Positions 18,741 through 27,403 of a stretch of DNA of 30,066 bases are shown here, piece after piece. The first letter of the stretch is position 1, and every line of letters starts with the position of its first letter. Position numbers and translations under genes: made by a program. The stretch comes from JBCBKP01 sp038521625 (GTDB lineage Bacteria; Planctomycetota; Phycisphaerae; Phycisphaerales; UBA1924), in NCBI GenBank assembly GCA_038521625.1, contig JBCBKP010000036.1, forward strand, positions 1 to 30,066. Reading direction: 5' to 3'. Below the pieces are notes generated by a model that was not told the DNA's origin, did no database searches, and was given only the letters and a program-made list of their open reading frames with translations.

Positions 18741-20636
18741 TCAGCCGTCGTCGCCGAGGCGGTAGTCGAGCGCCGAGTTGCCCTCGAGCACCTGGTTGGT
18801 GTCCGGCACCACGAAGTCGATCCGGTTCCGCTGCAGCGATGTCCCCATCGCGCGGTGCAGCGCGGCGATGGAACGGTTGTACGCCAGCAGCGCGAACACC
18901 TCCGTGCGCTCGGCCTCGGCCAGCGCGTCCTGCGTGTTCAGCTCCACGTCCAGACGCTCGACGGTGAACCCCCGCTCGGTCAGGCGCTTCTCGACCTGCA
19001 GCGAGCGGAGCGCCTCGCCCGCCGCGATGCGGCTGATCCGAGCCTGCTCGGCCAGCTCGTAGCTCGTCACCAGATCGTCGATCGCGTCCTTGATCTCCAG
19101 CACGATCCCCTGCAGCGTGTCCCGGTAGCTCACCACGCTCAGCATCCGCTGAAGACGCGCCCGCCGGTACCCGGCCTCGGCGGCGCGGTTGCCGATCGGC
19201 TGCTCGAAGACCGCGCCCAGCAGGAACTCGTCGAGGAACTCGGTCTCGTCCAGGTCGGAGATCGCGTTGCCCAGGTTCTCGTCGAACGAGATCAGCGTGA
19301 CCTCCGCCCGCAGGTCCAGCGACGGCAGCCGGTTGTTCGCCGCGACCACCGTGCCGATCGAGGCGTCGTCGATGTCCAGCACCGCCGAGTCGAGCTCCGG
19401 ACGCTCGTTCGAGGCCGTGCGGATCGCGTCCACCAGGCTGTAGCGGATCGGCTCGTCCACGCCGTCGTCGGCCGGGATCAGCATGATCTCCGACCCGACC
19501 GGCAGCTCCGGGTCGTTCATCAGCCGCTTCAGCGCGTCGCTCGCGCGGCGCAGCTCACGCCGCGCCGTGATCAGCTCGCCCCGCCGGCGCTCGGTCGTCG
19601 CGACCGCGTCGGCGACCTGCGCCTGGATCGCGTCGAGCACGCGGCGCACCTTGATCTCGTCCCGCACCGTCTCGCCGCGCTCCAGCACCCGCGCCGAGAT
19701 GATCAGCTCGCGGTGCGAGGCCACCAGATCCCAGTAGGCGTTCTCGGTGCTCGTCACCAGGTCGAGCAGCGTCGTCTTGAGCGCCGCGATCTGGCGCCGC
19801 TCCTCGTTCCGTGCCAGACGCACCTGCGCCAGCGCCACGTCCGAGCCGAAGCCGCGCAGCAGCGGCTGGTCGATCCCGATCGTGTAGCTCGCCGTCGAGC
19901 CGGGGTTCGGGCTCGGCAGCGGGCCGAAGCCGCTCGAGCGGATGTCCGAGTACACGAACTCCTGCGCGATCGACAGCTCGCCGCCGGTCGTCAGCGGGCG
20001 ACGCAGCGACGTCGTCGAGTTGATGCTCTGGCTCGCCTGGACCGTCTCGTCCAGACCCAGGAAGCCCGCGCCGGAGCCCGGCGTGTCGGTGTCCTGCCAC
20101 GCGACCGAGGTCGTGAAGACCCAGTCGAACGCCGCCTCCGCCTCGACCACGCTCGCCTCGGCGATCGCCGGCGTCAGACGCGCCGCCTGCGTCGTCAGGT
20201 TGTTCGCGACCGCGCTGCGGATCGCGCGCTGAAGACCCAGCGAGACCACCCGCTGATCGCGCCCGAGCAGGTCCTTGCCGACCAGCTCGTCGATCTGCGA
20301 CACCCGCCGCTCGGGGGCCTCAGCCTCCAGCTCGCCCTCCTCGAGGAAGTACCGGTCCGGGTTGTAATCCCGCTCGACCTCCTCGAGCAGGTCCTCGCGC
20401 AGCTCCAGCCGCTCGAGCCCGCCCTCGTCGCGCGTCGTGAGCAGCGGCTCCACGTCAGCGCCCGCCTCGGCCAGCTCCCGGTCCAACGACCGCGCGATCG
20501 ACGCGCGCAGCTCCGACTCCGATCGCGCCCGGATCGGGGAATCACAACCAGCAAGAAAGAGCGAGAGGCCTGCGAACAGAACGCCAACGCCGTTCACGCG
20601 CTGGCTCCCGACTCCCCGGATCCGATGTGTCTGCAT
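18741..20636 (-). CDS. TolC-family outer membrane efflux lipoprotein
   Basis: A 631-aa outer membrane efflux protein. The start was chosen at ATG 20636 because MQTHRIRGVGSQRVNGVGVLFAGLSLFLAGC is a clean lipoprotein signal (lipobox LAGC, Cys31) and GGTGGAG lies 7 nt upstream. The in-frame extension to 20732 adds unrelated residues. After an acidic N-terminal region of about 110 residues come two outer-membrane-efflux-type helical repeats. The first has LQRAIRSAVANNLTTQAAR, SYTIGIDQPLLRGFGSDVALAQVRLARNEERRQ and a long coiled coil. The second has LVDAIRTASNERPELDSAVLDID, VFEQPIGNRAAEAGYRRARLQ and GFTVERLDVELNTQDALAEAERTEV. It would form the trimeric outer membrane duct of an export system. No inner membrane pump or adaptor is nearby. 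The 3-nt gap to the Sua5-type gene makes a two-gene unit. Confidence 0.88.
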   Translation of the reverse strand: MQTHRIRGVGSQRVNGVGVLFAGLSLFLAGCDSPIRARSESELRASIARSLDRELAEAGADVEPLLTTRDEGGLERLELREDLLEEVERDYNPDRYFLEEGELEAEAPERRVSQIDELVGKDLLGRDQRVVSLGLQRAIRSAVANNLTTQAARLTPAIAEASVVEAEAAFDWVFTTSVAWQDTDTPGSGAGFLGLDETVQASQSINSTTSLRRPLTTGGELSIAQEFVYSDIRSSGFGPLPSPNPGSTASYTIGIDQPLLRGFGSDVALAQVRLARNEERRQIAALKTTLLDLVTSTENAYWDLVASHRELIISARVLERGETVRDEIKVRRVLDAIQAQVADAVATTERRRGELITARRELRRASDALKRLMNDPELPVGSEIMLIPADDGVDEPIRYSLVDAIRTASNERPELDSAVLDIDDASIGTVVAANNRLPSLDLRAEVTLISFDENLGNAISDLDETEFLDEFLLGAVFEQPIGNRAAEAGYRRARLQRMLSVVSYRDTLQGIVLEIKDAIDDLVTSYELAEQARISRIAAGEALRSLQVEKRLTERGFTVERLDVELNTQDALAEAERTEVFALLAYNRSIAALHRAMGTSLQRNRIDFVVPDTNQVLEGNSALDYRLGDDG

Positions 20637-20736
20637 CCGCTGCTCCACCGGGCCGTAGGTCGATCCATCTTCCGCGGGCCGCAGTCCGAAGCGTACCGCG
20701 TACACTGGCCCCGGTCTTGCGAGCCAAGGCAACGAC

Positions 20737-20756
20737 GGGGCCCAGGATGGGGCCCC
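20737..20756. other. Hairpin in the divergent gap between the TolC-like and SH3-like genes
   Basis: GGGGCCC (20737-20743), loop AGGATG, GGGCCCC (20750-20756) is a perfect 7-bp stem about 33 nt before the plus-strand ATG. It could lie in that gene's leader. There is no T-tract. The rest of the 152-bp divergent gap has a TACACT box at 20701-20706 and nothing else recognised. Confidence 0.35.
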
Positions 20757-20788
20757 CAGCTCGTTCGACAGACATTGACGAGGTCGCC

Positions 20789-22177
20789 ATGCACGATGCC
20801 ATCAGCCGACACCTGTCCCCGACCGTCGCGATCGTCTCCCTGGCCGCGGGCCTCGCCCACGGACAGATCGAGTCCCGAGAGGTGGCGTGGTACGCCGCGA
20901 CCACCGATGACACCCCGATCTCGTGCGACAGCATCGACTTCGCCTACGCCGTCGCCCGCCTCGACGCCGGCGACCTGGTCCGCGTCGACGGCGCCGACAG
21001 CGAATGGGCCCGCGTGATCTACGCCCCGAACCAGCCGGCCCTCGTCTGGGCCCCCGACGCCGAGATCGTCGCCCCCGACGAGCAGGGGCGGACCCTCCGC
21101 CTGAGCGGCAACTCGCCGCGCATCCGCGCCATCAACGCCGACCGCGACGACCCCGCCTCCAGCTCGTGGCGCTCGATCTTCAACCCGCGCCTCGCCGCCG
21201 GCGCCATGCTCGAAGTCCTGGGCGAACTCCGCAACGAAGACGGCGAACTCCTCGCCTACGTCGTCCTCCCGCCCAGGCCGCCGGTCGCGCCGCACGAACC
21301 CCGCGGCTACGTCAAGATCGCCAGCCTGCGCGAGGCCACGCCCGAAGAGATCGAGGCCTGGCAGAACCGCGCGCCCGAAAGCGAGAGCGAGTCCGAGGAC
21401 GACGCGCCCTCGATCGCCGACTCAACCGATACGCCCGCGCCCGATGCAACCGACACGCCCGCGGGCGAGACCGAGCCGGTCGAGATCGCCCAGGGCCAAA
21501 CGCCCGGCCAAACGCCCGGCCAAACGCCCGGCGAAGACCCGGGCCAGATCCCCGGCGAGGGCGACGCGACCGCCGACGCCGCGCCCGGCGAGACGACCGA
21601 GACCGCGCCCGCCATCGCGCAGCGCCCGCCCGTCCAGCCGCTCACGCCCGAGCGGCTCGAGATCGAGTTCCGACGCGTCCGCGCCCTGCCGCGTGAGCAG
21701 ATGGACATCGCCATCGACGAGCTGCTCGAGGTCTTCAAGGTCAGCCGAGCCGAGCTCGCCGAGAGCCGCACGCGCGACGCGATCGACGACCGCATCGCCT
21801 GGCTCGAGCTGCGGCGCGACGTCCGCGACCGACGGATCGCCTTGGACGAAGTCCTGAACGCGGCACGCCAGCGCGAGACCGGCATCCTCGAGTCGCTCCG
21901 CGCGATGCGCGAGTCACGCTCGTACGACTACGTCGGCCGCGTCGTCCCCTCGACGCTCTACACCGGCGAGACGCTGCCCAAGCTGCTCCGCCTGGTCTCG
22001 GCCGAGAACGGACGACGCGTCACGCTCGGCTACCTGCGCCCCGCCGACAGCGAGGAACTCGAGTCGATGGTCGGCCGCCTGGTCGGCGTGGTCGGAAGCT
22101 CGACCGTCGAGCGCGACCTCGGCGGCGTCCGCGTCATCCGGCCCGAGCTGCTCGACGAGATCGAGGCCGACGGCTGA
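20789..22177 (+). CDS. Secreted protein with N-terminal SH3-like domain
   Basis: A 462-aa exported protein. The signal peptide MHDAISRHLSPTVAIVSLAAGLAHG is probably cut before Gln26. The next region (about 30-190) looks like bacterial SH3-type beta strands: VAWYAATTDDTPISCDSIDFAYAVARLDAGDLVRVDGADSEWARV and a second set ending in GYVKIASLREATPEEIEAW. An acidic, Thr/Pro-rich disordered linker (about 205-285) contains three perfect QTPG repeats. A charged helical region (about 295-375) follows. The end (about 385-462) is another small beta domain, YDYVGRVVPSTLYTG to GVRVIRPELLDEI. SH3 plus disordered linker suggests binding to the cell wall or another surface polymer. ATG 20789 was chosen for the signal peptide; GAGGTC lies 4-9 nt upstream. 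No enzyme domain is visible. Confidence 0.8.
   Translation: MHDAISRHLSPTVAIVSLAAGLAHGQIESREVAWYAATTDDTPISCDSIDFAYAVARLDAGDLVRVDGADSEWARVIYAPNQPALVWAPDAEIVAPDEQGRTLRLSGNSPRIRAINADRDDPASSSWRSIFNPRLAAGAMLEVLGELRNEDGELLAYVVLPPRPPVAPHEPRGYVKIASLREATPEEIEAWQNRAPESESESEDDAPSIADSTDTPAPDATDTPAGETEPVEIAQGQTPGQTPGQTPGEDPGQIPGEGDATADAAPGETTETAPAIAQRPPVQPLTPERLEIEFRRVRALPREQMDIAIDELLEVFKVSRAELAESRTRDAIDDRIAWLELRRDVRDRRIALDEVLNAARQRETGILESLRAMRESRSYDYVGRVVPSTLYTGETLPKLLRLVSAENGRRVTLGYLRPADSEELESMVGRLVGVVGSSTVERDLGGVRVIRPELLDEIEADG
21496..21531 (+). repeat. Three perfect 12-bp repeats encoding QTPG
   Basis: CCAAACGCCCGG occurs three times in tandem, in frame, within the disordered linker of the SH3-like protein, with decayed copies on both sides. 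The period equals that of the intergenic array at 13290. Confidence 0.9.
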
Positions 22178-22185
22178 GGGCCCGC

Positions 22186-22731
22186 TCAGCCCTCGGCCGG
22201 CCCGCGGTCGCCCGCCTTCGGACGCAGCCCGAGCAGCACGACGAACGCGGCGATGCTCAGACCGCCGAGCGCGAAGAGCGTGTACATCAGGTAGCTCTTG
22301 TCGTGGTCCTCGACCTGCTCGTCCTCAGAGCGCTCCGCGTTGACGGTCTGGATATACGTCTCGAGCGGGACCGATTCGTCGATCTCGCCTGTCGCGATCG
22401 CGGCGCCGTGCTCCTCGACGACCGCGTTGTAGCTGTCCACCGCCCCCTTCGCCGCGAACGCGCGCGGGATGATCCCCCCCGCGAAGACCAGCGGCAGGAT
22501 CAGCCCCAGGTGGATGCCGATCATGCCCACCGGCTTCGAGGCCCGGAGCAGCAGCGTCATCACGGCGCACAGGACCATCAGCCCCGCGGCGATGCCCGGC
22601 ACGATCAGCGCCGTGGTCGCGTTCGCGCCCGCGGGCGCCATCGCATAAGCCGCGCCCCCGCCCCCGAGCATCAACACCGCGTACCCGATCATCGCCCCGG
22701 CCGCCTTCGCCGGCGTGTTCTTCTCTGCCAT
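22186..22731 (-). CDS. Small integral membrane protein, TMEM14-like
   Basis: A 181-aa membrane protein. The start was placed at ATG 22731 (MAEKNTPAKAAG) because upstream codons read as a non-coding Arg/Gly-rich extension. Three glycine-rich helices come first (GYAVLMLGGGGAAYAMAP near 15-32, a second near 38-63, a third near 70-92 with HLGLILPLVFAGGI). A charged soluble loop of about 55 residues (EHGAAIATGEIDESVPLETYIQ and following) then leads to a last helix (YTLFALGGLSIAAFVVLLGL). The Gly-rich spacing resembles the TMEM14 family, but the long loop is not typical and the assignment is tentative. It converges with the SH3-like gene with an 8-nt gap. Function is unknown. Confidence 0.72.
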   Translation of the reverse strand: MAEKNTPAKAAGAMIGYAVLMLGGGGAAYAMAPAGANATTALIVPGIAAGLMVLCAVMTLLLRASKPVGMIGIHLGLILPLVFAGGIIPRAFAAKGAVDSYNAVVEEHGAAIATGEIDESVPLETYIQTVNAERSEDEQVEDHDKSYLMYTLFALGGLSIAAFVVLLGLRPKAGDRGPAEG

Positions 22732-22880
22732 CCGTGCCCCCGGTCTGTGGTGCCCCGCCGAACAAATGGACCTTCGCGGACCGTGCCGCCGGCCATCTCC
22801 GAATCTTTGCCCCCCCGCGCGTGTCTCGCCGATGTCGGATTCGCTGTCCGTCGGGCACACGACGCGAAAGGACGGTCAGG

Positions 22881-23186
22881 ATGCGTGTCTCGCAGCAACA
22901 CGAGCGGATCAGGACGGACGAATTCGAACCGGAGACCCCGCGGCGCGACCGCGAGATCGCCGAGGCCGCACGCCTGATCGCCTCCGGCGGCCCCAAGCGT
23001 CGCTCACGCCAGCGCGACGCCGCCGCACGACTCGCGCGGGTCCTGCGCGACGCCGCGGCCCAAACCGGGATTCAGCCCGAGACCCAGCCCGACAAGCGGC
23101 CCCAAGCCCAGCCGTCGAGCCCGCCCGAGGCGCCGGTGATCGAGGTCCTGGCCAAGTTCCCGCTGCCCGAGTCGATGACCAGCTGA
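22881..23186 (+). CDS. Small charged hypothetical protein, 101 aa
   Basis: No family recognised. ATG 22881 is preceded by AAGGA about 10 nt upstream. Codons show the strong third-position GC typical of real genes here. The protein is soluble and highly charged: RTDEFEPETPRRDREIAEAARLIASGG, then a basic helix RRSRQRDAAARLARVLRDAAA, then a Gln/Pro-rich tail ending in VIEVLAKFPLPESMTS. The basic amphipathic helix could bind nucleic acid or a partner, which is speculation. It lies 54 nt upstream of the FIST gene on the same strand. Confidence 0.65.
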   Translation: MRVSQQHERIRTDEFEPETPRRDREIAEAARLIASGGPKRRSRQRDAAARLARVLRDAAAQTGIQPETQPDKRPQAQPSSPPEAPVIEVLAKFPLPESMTS

Positions 23187-23240
23187 TTCTGCGCGACGCG
23201 CCGAGGGCAAGCCCGGTTCGGGGCTCTACAGTCCGAACGC

Positions 23241-24542
23241 ATGGCAGCGAGCGGGCCCGAGCCTGGTGATGATCTGTCGTTCGGATGGGGCCTGGCCACC
23301 GGCCAGACCCCCGAGGCGTCCGCCCGACGGGCCGCCGAATCCGCGCTCGAGCGCGCCGGCGGCGACCCGCCTGACCTCGCGCTGGTCTTCGTCTCCCGCC
23401 CGTTCGCGGCCCAGACCGCGACGCTCGCCCAGCAGGTCAACGACGTCACCGGCGCGCGTCACGTGCTCGCCGTCTCCGCCCAGGACGTCATCGGCGGGGC
23501 CGAAGAACCCGAGGGCGCCGCCGCCGTCTCCGTCCTCGTCGGCTCGTGGCCCAACGCGTCGATCCGGCCATTCACGCACGCCGACCTGCAGGCCGAGCGC
23601 GCCGCCGACATCGACGACCCCGCGCTCTTTCGCGCCGCGCTCGGGCTCGACGACGAGAACGCCCGCGGCGCCCTGCTCTTCGTCGACCCCTTCAGCGTCC
23701 CGATCAGCGGGCTGCTCAAGGGCCTCGCCGACTCGATCGACGCCGACGATCGCGCCATCGCCCCGGTCCTCGGCGGCGTCGCCTCCGCCGGCACACGCCC
23801 GGGCCAGAACATCCTCGCCGTCGACGGGCAGGCGGTCCGCAGCGGCTTCGTCGGACTGACCCTCCGCGGCGACATCCGGATCGACACCGTCGTCAGCCAG
23901 GGCTGCCGCCCCATCGGGCCCCGGATGGTCGTCACCAAGGCCAAGGGCAACCTCGTCATGCAGCTCGGCGGACGCCCCGCGATCACCGTCGTCAAAGAGA
24001 TCGTCCACCAGCTCGGCGAGGACGAACGCGACCTGCTCGCCGGCGGGCTCTACGTCGGCATCGCCGTCGACGAGTTCAAGGAGCACCTCGGCCGCGGCGA
24101 CTTCCTTGTCTGGCAGATCATGGCCGCCGAGGAGTCCAGCGGCTCCATCGCCGTCGGCGACGTCGTCCGCGTCGGCAAGACCGTCCAGCTCCACCTCCAC
24201 GACCGCGCGACCGCCGACGAGGACCTCGGCCTGCTCATGGACGCCCAGCAGCTCTACGAGCGCCCCGCCGGCGCCCTGCTCGTCTCCTGCAACGGCCGCG
24301 GACGAAAGCTCTTCTCCGAGCCCGACCACGACGCCCGCGCCATCCAGCAGGCCTTCCGCATGGCCGAGGCCGGCCCCGAGCTCGCCCGCGGGGGCCAGGC
24401 CCTCGGCGGCGACGAGCCCACCGTGCCCCTCGCCGGGCTGTTCGCCGCCGGCGAGATCGGACCCATCGCCGGACGCCCCTACCTGCACGGCCACACCGCC
24501 AGCATCGGTCTGTTCCGACCGCGCCGGTCGTCCGGCTCCTGA
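23241..24542 (+). CDS. FIST-domain sensory protein
   Basis: A 433-aa stand-alone FIST protein with N- and C-terminal FIST parts. The N-terminal half has WGLATGQTPEASARRAAESAL, DLALVFVSRPFAAQ and VLAVSAQDVIGGAEEPEG (the usual G-C-S/T region is SAQDVIGG here). A central SVPISGLLKGLADSI and APVLGGVASAG follow. The C-terminal half ends in the hallmark LAGLFAAGEIGPIAG and LHGHTASIGLFRP. FIST domains are thought to bind small ligands such as amino acids and normally sit next to kinases or cyclases. Here no output domain is fused, but a PilZ protein follows 85 nt downstream. The start ATG has no Shine-Dalgarno; TACAGT (23227-23232) lies 8 nt before it, so the mRNA may be leaderless. Confidence 0.88.
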   Translation: MAASGPEPGDDLSFGWGLATGQTPEASARRAAESALERAGGDPPDLALVFVSRPFAAQTATLAQQVNDVTGARHVLAVSAQDVIGGAEEPEGAAAVSVLVGSWPNASIRPFTHADLQAERAADIDDPALFRAALGLDDENARGALLFVDPFSVPISGLLKGLADSIDADDRAIAPVLGGVASAGTRPGQNILAVDGQAVRSGFVGLTLRGDIRIDTVVSQGCRPIGPRMVVTKAKGNLVMQLGGRPAITVVKEIVHQLGEDERDLLAGGLYVGIAVDEFKEHLGRGDFLVWQIMAAEESSGSIAVGDVVRVGKTVQLHLHDRATADEDLGLLMDAQQLYERPAGALLVSCNGRGRKLFSEPDHDARAIQQAFRMAEAGPELARGGQALGGDEPTVPLAGLFAAGEIGPIAGRPYLHGHTASIGLFRPRRSSGS

Positions 24543-24627
24543 TCCGGGCATCTCGCTTCACCCGCCCCCGCCGTGCTCCGATCCGATCTGGCGGAGGGGC
24601 GGCGTTCGACCGCCCGAGAGGGCACGC

Positions 24628-24960
24628 ATGCGCGACGATCAGCGACGATTCGAACGCCAGGACCTCAGCCGGTTATCGCTCGTCGTCTTCGTCGACGACG
24701 CCTACCGACGCACCGGCTGCGACTTCGTGCGCACCCTCGACCTCTCGCTCGGAGGCGTCGCGCTCCGCGCCAAGAAGCCGATCCCCGTCGGCGCCCGCCT
24801 CGTGCTCCGCCTCGACCGCGAGTCCGGCGAGCCCGTCATCGTCGCGGGCGAGGTGCGCCACGCCGAGCAGGCCGAAGACGGCCACCACGCCGGCGTCGAG
24901 TTCGTCTTCCCGCCGCGCACCGTCGACCTGAACGCCATCATCGAGGCAGAGGCCGCCTGA
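24628..24960 (+). CDS. PilZ-domain protein (putative c-di-GMP binding)
   Basis: A 110-aa single-domain PilZ protein. The two ligand motifs are visible: an N-terminal Arg-rich RxxxR (RRFER, residues 6-10) and DLSLGG (D38, S40, G43; consensus D/NxSxxG), followed by the beta-barrel strands GVALRAKKPIPVGARLVLRL and VIVAGEVRHAEQAEDGHHAGVEF. The known role of the family is binding cyclic di-GMP and passing the signal to a partner protein. GAGAGGG precedes ATG 24628. It follows the FIST gene by 85 nt and may belong to the same unit. It converges on fahA with a 1-nt gap. Confidence 0.87.
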   Translation: MRDDQRRFERQDLSRLSLVVFVDDAYRRTGCDFVRTLDLSLGGVALRAKKPIPVGARLVLRLDRESGEPVIVAGEVRHAEQAEDGHHAGVEFVFPPRTVDLNAIIEAEAA

Positions 24961-24961
24961 G

Positions 24962-26380
24962 TCAGATCTTCGGCGCCGCTTGCACAACCGCGCGGCACGA
25001 GCCGAAGCCGATCCGCCTCCGGCCCTCGCGCTCGCAGAAGCCGCGCAGGATCACCTCGTCGCCGTCCTCCAGGAACACGCGCCGCTCGCCCGTCGGCAGC
25101 TCGATCGGCGTGCGCGCGGTCCCCGGCGCCGCGACCGGCGGGCTCGCGAACGGGTCGCCGTCCCACGTCAGCTCGAGCAGGCAGCCCCGGCTGTCCCGCG
25201 TCGGACCGCTGACCGTCCCGCTGCCGAGCAGATCCCCGGGCTGCAGGTCGCAGCCGCCCGAGCTGTGGTGCGCGACCATCTGCGCCACCGTCCAGTACAT
25301 CTTCTTCAGATTCCCTCGGCTCAGGCGCACCGGCTCGAGCTTCTTCTGCCGCATCTCCTTCGACGACAGGTAGACCTCCAGCGTCACGTCGATCGCGCCG
25401 CCCTCGCGGTTCGGCCCGCTATCCAGGTGCGGCAGCGGGCGCGGGTCGTCGCCCGACCGCTCCGGCGCCGGCGCGCGGAACGGCGCCAGCGCCTCCATCG
25501 TCACCACGTACGGCGAGATCGTGCTCGCGAACGACTTGCTCAGGAACGGACCCAGCGGCTGGTACTCCCACTTCTGGATGTCCCGCGCCGACCAGTCGTT
25601 CAGCAAGCACAGCCCGAAGACGTGCTCCTCGGCGTCCGCGATCGCGATCGGGATCCCGCGCTCGTTGCCCCGCCCGATCACGAAGCCCATCTCCAGCTCG
25701 TAGTCCAGCCGCTTGCTCGGCCCGAACCCCGGCGCGCCGCCCTCTTCGGCCGGCTCGGTCTGGCCCAGCGGCCGGCGCACCGGCTCGCCCGAGCGGATCA
25801 CCGACGACGCCCGCCCGTGGTACCCGACCGGGATCCACCGGTAGTTCGGCAGCAGCGGGTTGTCCGGGCGGAACATGCTGCCCACATTCGTCGCGTGGTG
25901 GATCGAGGCGTAGAAGTCCGTGAAGTCCTGCGTCTGGAACGCCGGGATCACGTCGGCGCCCTCCCGCTCCAGCAGCAGCTTCTTCTTGAGCTTCTTGTCG
26001 TCCCGCAGGTCCTTGGTGTCCTTGGCCAGCAGCCGGCTGATCCGCCGGCGCAGCTCGGCGCGGAACCCCGGCGTCACGTCCGGGTCGCCGATCGCGTTCA
26101 GCGGGGCGCCGTACGCGATGTAGCTGTCGAAGTCCTCCTCGTACTTCCCGCCGCCGCCGAGCACGCCGCTGCGCACCGCCTCGGAGATGTTCAGCAGCTT
26201 GTCGCCGATCGGGACCACCAGGTCCTCGAGCCACGTGTCCTCGTCGTCGTCGTCCTCCACCGGCAGCCGGCAGGCCGCGATCGGCAGGTTCTGGATCGGG
26301 AAGTCGCTCTCGGGGTCCTGGGCGGATTCGATCCAGGACTCCAGCGCCGGGTCGTGCGTCGCGTCGATCTCGTAGGCCAT
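24962..26380 (-). CDS. fahA: Fumarylacetoacetase (tyrosine/homogentisate degradation)
   Basis: A 472-aa full-length fumarylacetoacetase, which hydrolyses fumarylacetoacetate to fumarate and acetoacetate, the last step of tyrosine breakdown. Motifs: the N-terminal FAA domain with NLPIAACRL, then the catalytic domain with DFTDFYASIHHATNVGSMFRP (conserved metal Asp and catalytic His), LPNYRWIPVGYHGRASSV, RLDYELEMGFVIG with metal-binding Glu, LLNDWSARDIQKWEYQPLGPFLSKSFAS and the end GDLLGSGTVSGP. ATG 26380 starts 17 nt after the stop of the upstream gene, so the two are probably co-transcribed. TAGGCT lies 6 nt before the ATG. Homogentisate dioxygenase and maleylacetoacetate isomerase are not in the window. 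Confidence 0.95.
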   Translation of the reverse strand: MAYEIDATHDPALESWIESAQDPESDFPIQNLPIAACRLPVEDDDDEDTWLEDLVVPIGDKLLNISEAVRSGVLGGGGKYEEDFDSYIAYGAPLNAIGDPDVTPGFRAELRRRISRLLAKDTKDLRDDKKLKKKLLLEREGADVIPAFQTQDFTDFYASIHHATNVGSMFRPDNPLLPNYRWIPVGYHGRASSVIRSGEPVRRPLGQTEPAEEGGAPGFGPSKRLDYELEMGFVIGRGNERGIPIAIADAEEHVFGLCLLNDWSARDIQKWEYQPLGPFLSKSFASTISPYVVTMEALAPFRAPAPERSGDDPRPLPHLDSGPNREGGAIDVTLEVYLSSKEMRQKKLEPVRLSRGNLKKMYWTVAQMVAHHSSGGCDLQPGDLLGSGTVSGPTRDSRGCLLELTWDGDPFASPPVAAPGTARTPIELPTGERRVFLEDGDEVILRGFCEREGRRRIGFGSCRAVVQAAPKI

Positions 26381-26397
26381 GACGAGAGCCTAGTGGC

Positions 26398-27357
26398 TCA
26401 CATCAACCCCAGCCCGCGCAGATCGTCCATCGGCTCCGCGAACGAGCACGACCCGTACCCCAGCGCGAACCGCTCCCGGCTCCGAGACAGACCCACCAGG
26501 TCCACCTCCAGCTCGCCCCGGAACGAGATCTTCTCCTCGCTCAGCACGAACGCCCCGGGATCCGCCTCCTCCAGGATCTCGACGCACTTCGCCTCGTCCG
26601 CCAGCCGCGCCTTGACCAAGGCCGACGCCACGAACACGTTCAGGAACCCGTGCATCACCGCCCGCGGCGGATCCGCCTCGTACGTCAGCGCCTGCTCCGC
26701 CCGCACCGGGTGATGCAGCCCCGCCGTCGCCTTGAACGCCACGTCCGCCGCGCCGCACGCCACGATGAACCGCGCGATCGCCCCCGACGGCGGGATCATC
26801 TCCGCCTTCACCCCGCCGCAGCGGATCTTCGCCGCCGCCCCCTCATTGCCCGCGACCGCCGCGATGAACCCGCGCGGGTCGCCGCCGATCACGACCTCCT
26901 GCGGCACCTCGAAGAACGGCCGGATGTCCGCCGGGATCGCGTCCAGCGCCTCGTCGATGAACCCCGGCTCCGGCGCCCGCACCTCCAGGCAGTCCGCGCG
27001 CGCCAGCCCCTGCTCCTCGGTCGCGTGCCGGTCGTTGAACGCGTCGACCCGGTCCACCGCCTCGCCCAGCGGCGTGTCGACGACCACCGAGACGCCCCAC
27101 GGGTCGGTCATCCCCGCCTGCGCCATCTCGCGGTACCCGCTCGTCGCGTACGTCCCCGGCATCAGCGTCCGCGCCTCCGCGCTGAACTCGTCCAGCCGCG
27201 ACGCCGGGCAGATGAACCGCCCCAGCGCGAACGCCTCCTCCGACATCCGCCGACGCCCGTACTCGGCCACCGCCTCGGCCATCCCAAGCGTCGCCGGCGG
27301 GAACAGCCCGGCGTAGTCGATCAGCCCGTGCAGCAGCGTGTGGAGGCTTCGTGTCAT
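26398..27357 (-). CDS. Conserved hypothetical protein in the fahA unit
   Basis: A 319-aa soluble protein that I do not recognise by name. Visible conserved-looking motifs are LIDYAGLFPPATLGMAEAV at the N-terminus, GNEGAAAKIRCGGV, IPPSGAIARFIVACGAADVAFKATAGLHHPVR, HGFLNVFVASAL and FALGYGSCSFAEPMDDL at the end. The alternating strand and helix pattern with KIRCGG and KATAGLHHP looks like the C-terminal half of a TIM-barrel enzyme, an inference from pattern only. It sits directly upstream of fahA (17-nt gap, same strand), suggesting a role linked to aromatic amino acid breakdown. ATG 27357 is the first start; no strong Shine-Dalgarno is seen. Confidence 0.78.
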   Translation of the reverse strand: MTRSLHTLLHGLIDYAGLFPPATLGMAEAVAEYGRRRMSEEAFALGRFICPASRLDEFSAEARTLMPGTYATSGYREMAQAGMTDPWGVSVVVDTPLGEAVDRVDAFNDRHATEEQGLARADCLEVRAPEPGFIDEALDAIPADIRPFFEVPQEVVIGGDPRGFIAAVAGNEGAAAKIRCGGVKAEMIPPSGAIARFIVACGAADVAFKATAGLHHPVRAEQALTYEADPPRAVMHGFLNVFVASALVKARLADEAKCVEILEEADPGAFVLSEEKISFRGELEVDLVGLSRSRERFALGYGSCSFAEPMDDLRGLGLM

Positions 27358-27378
27358 GGCTGAGTGTTGGTCCGGCGC

Positions 27379-27393
27379 GCTCGCCGGGCGAGC
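27379..27393. other. Intergenic hairpin between the esterase and the 319-aa gene
   Basis: GCTCGC, CGG loop, GCGAGC within the 46-nt gap. It is short and lacks a T-tract, so it is more likely an mRNA processing or attenuation element than a terminator. Confidence 0.25.
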
Positions 27394-27403
27394 CGACCGC
27401 CGA

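Noticed and set aside
20637..20732. N-terminal extension of the TolC-like protein
   Set aside because: It would bury the lipoprotein signal. The ATG at 20636 has its own ribosome-binding site.
17334..21017. Very long plus-strand open frame of 1227 codons
   Set aside because: It is antisense to icd, the Sua5-type gene and the TolC-like gene, all with clear family motifs. Its translation is Arg/Asp/His-rich shadow sequence typical of high-GC antisense frames.
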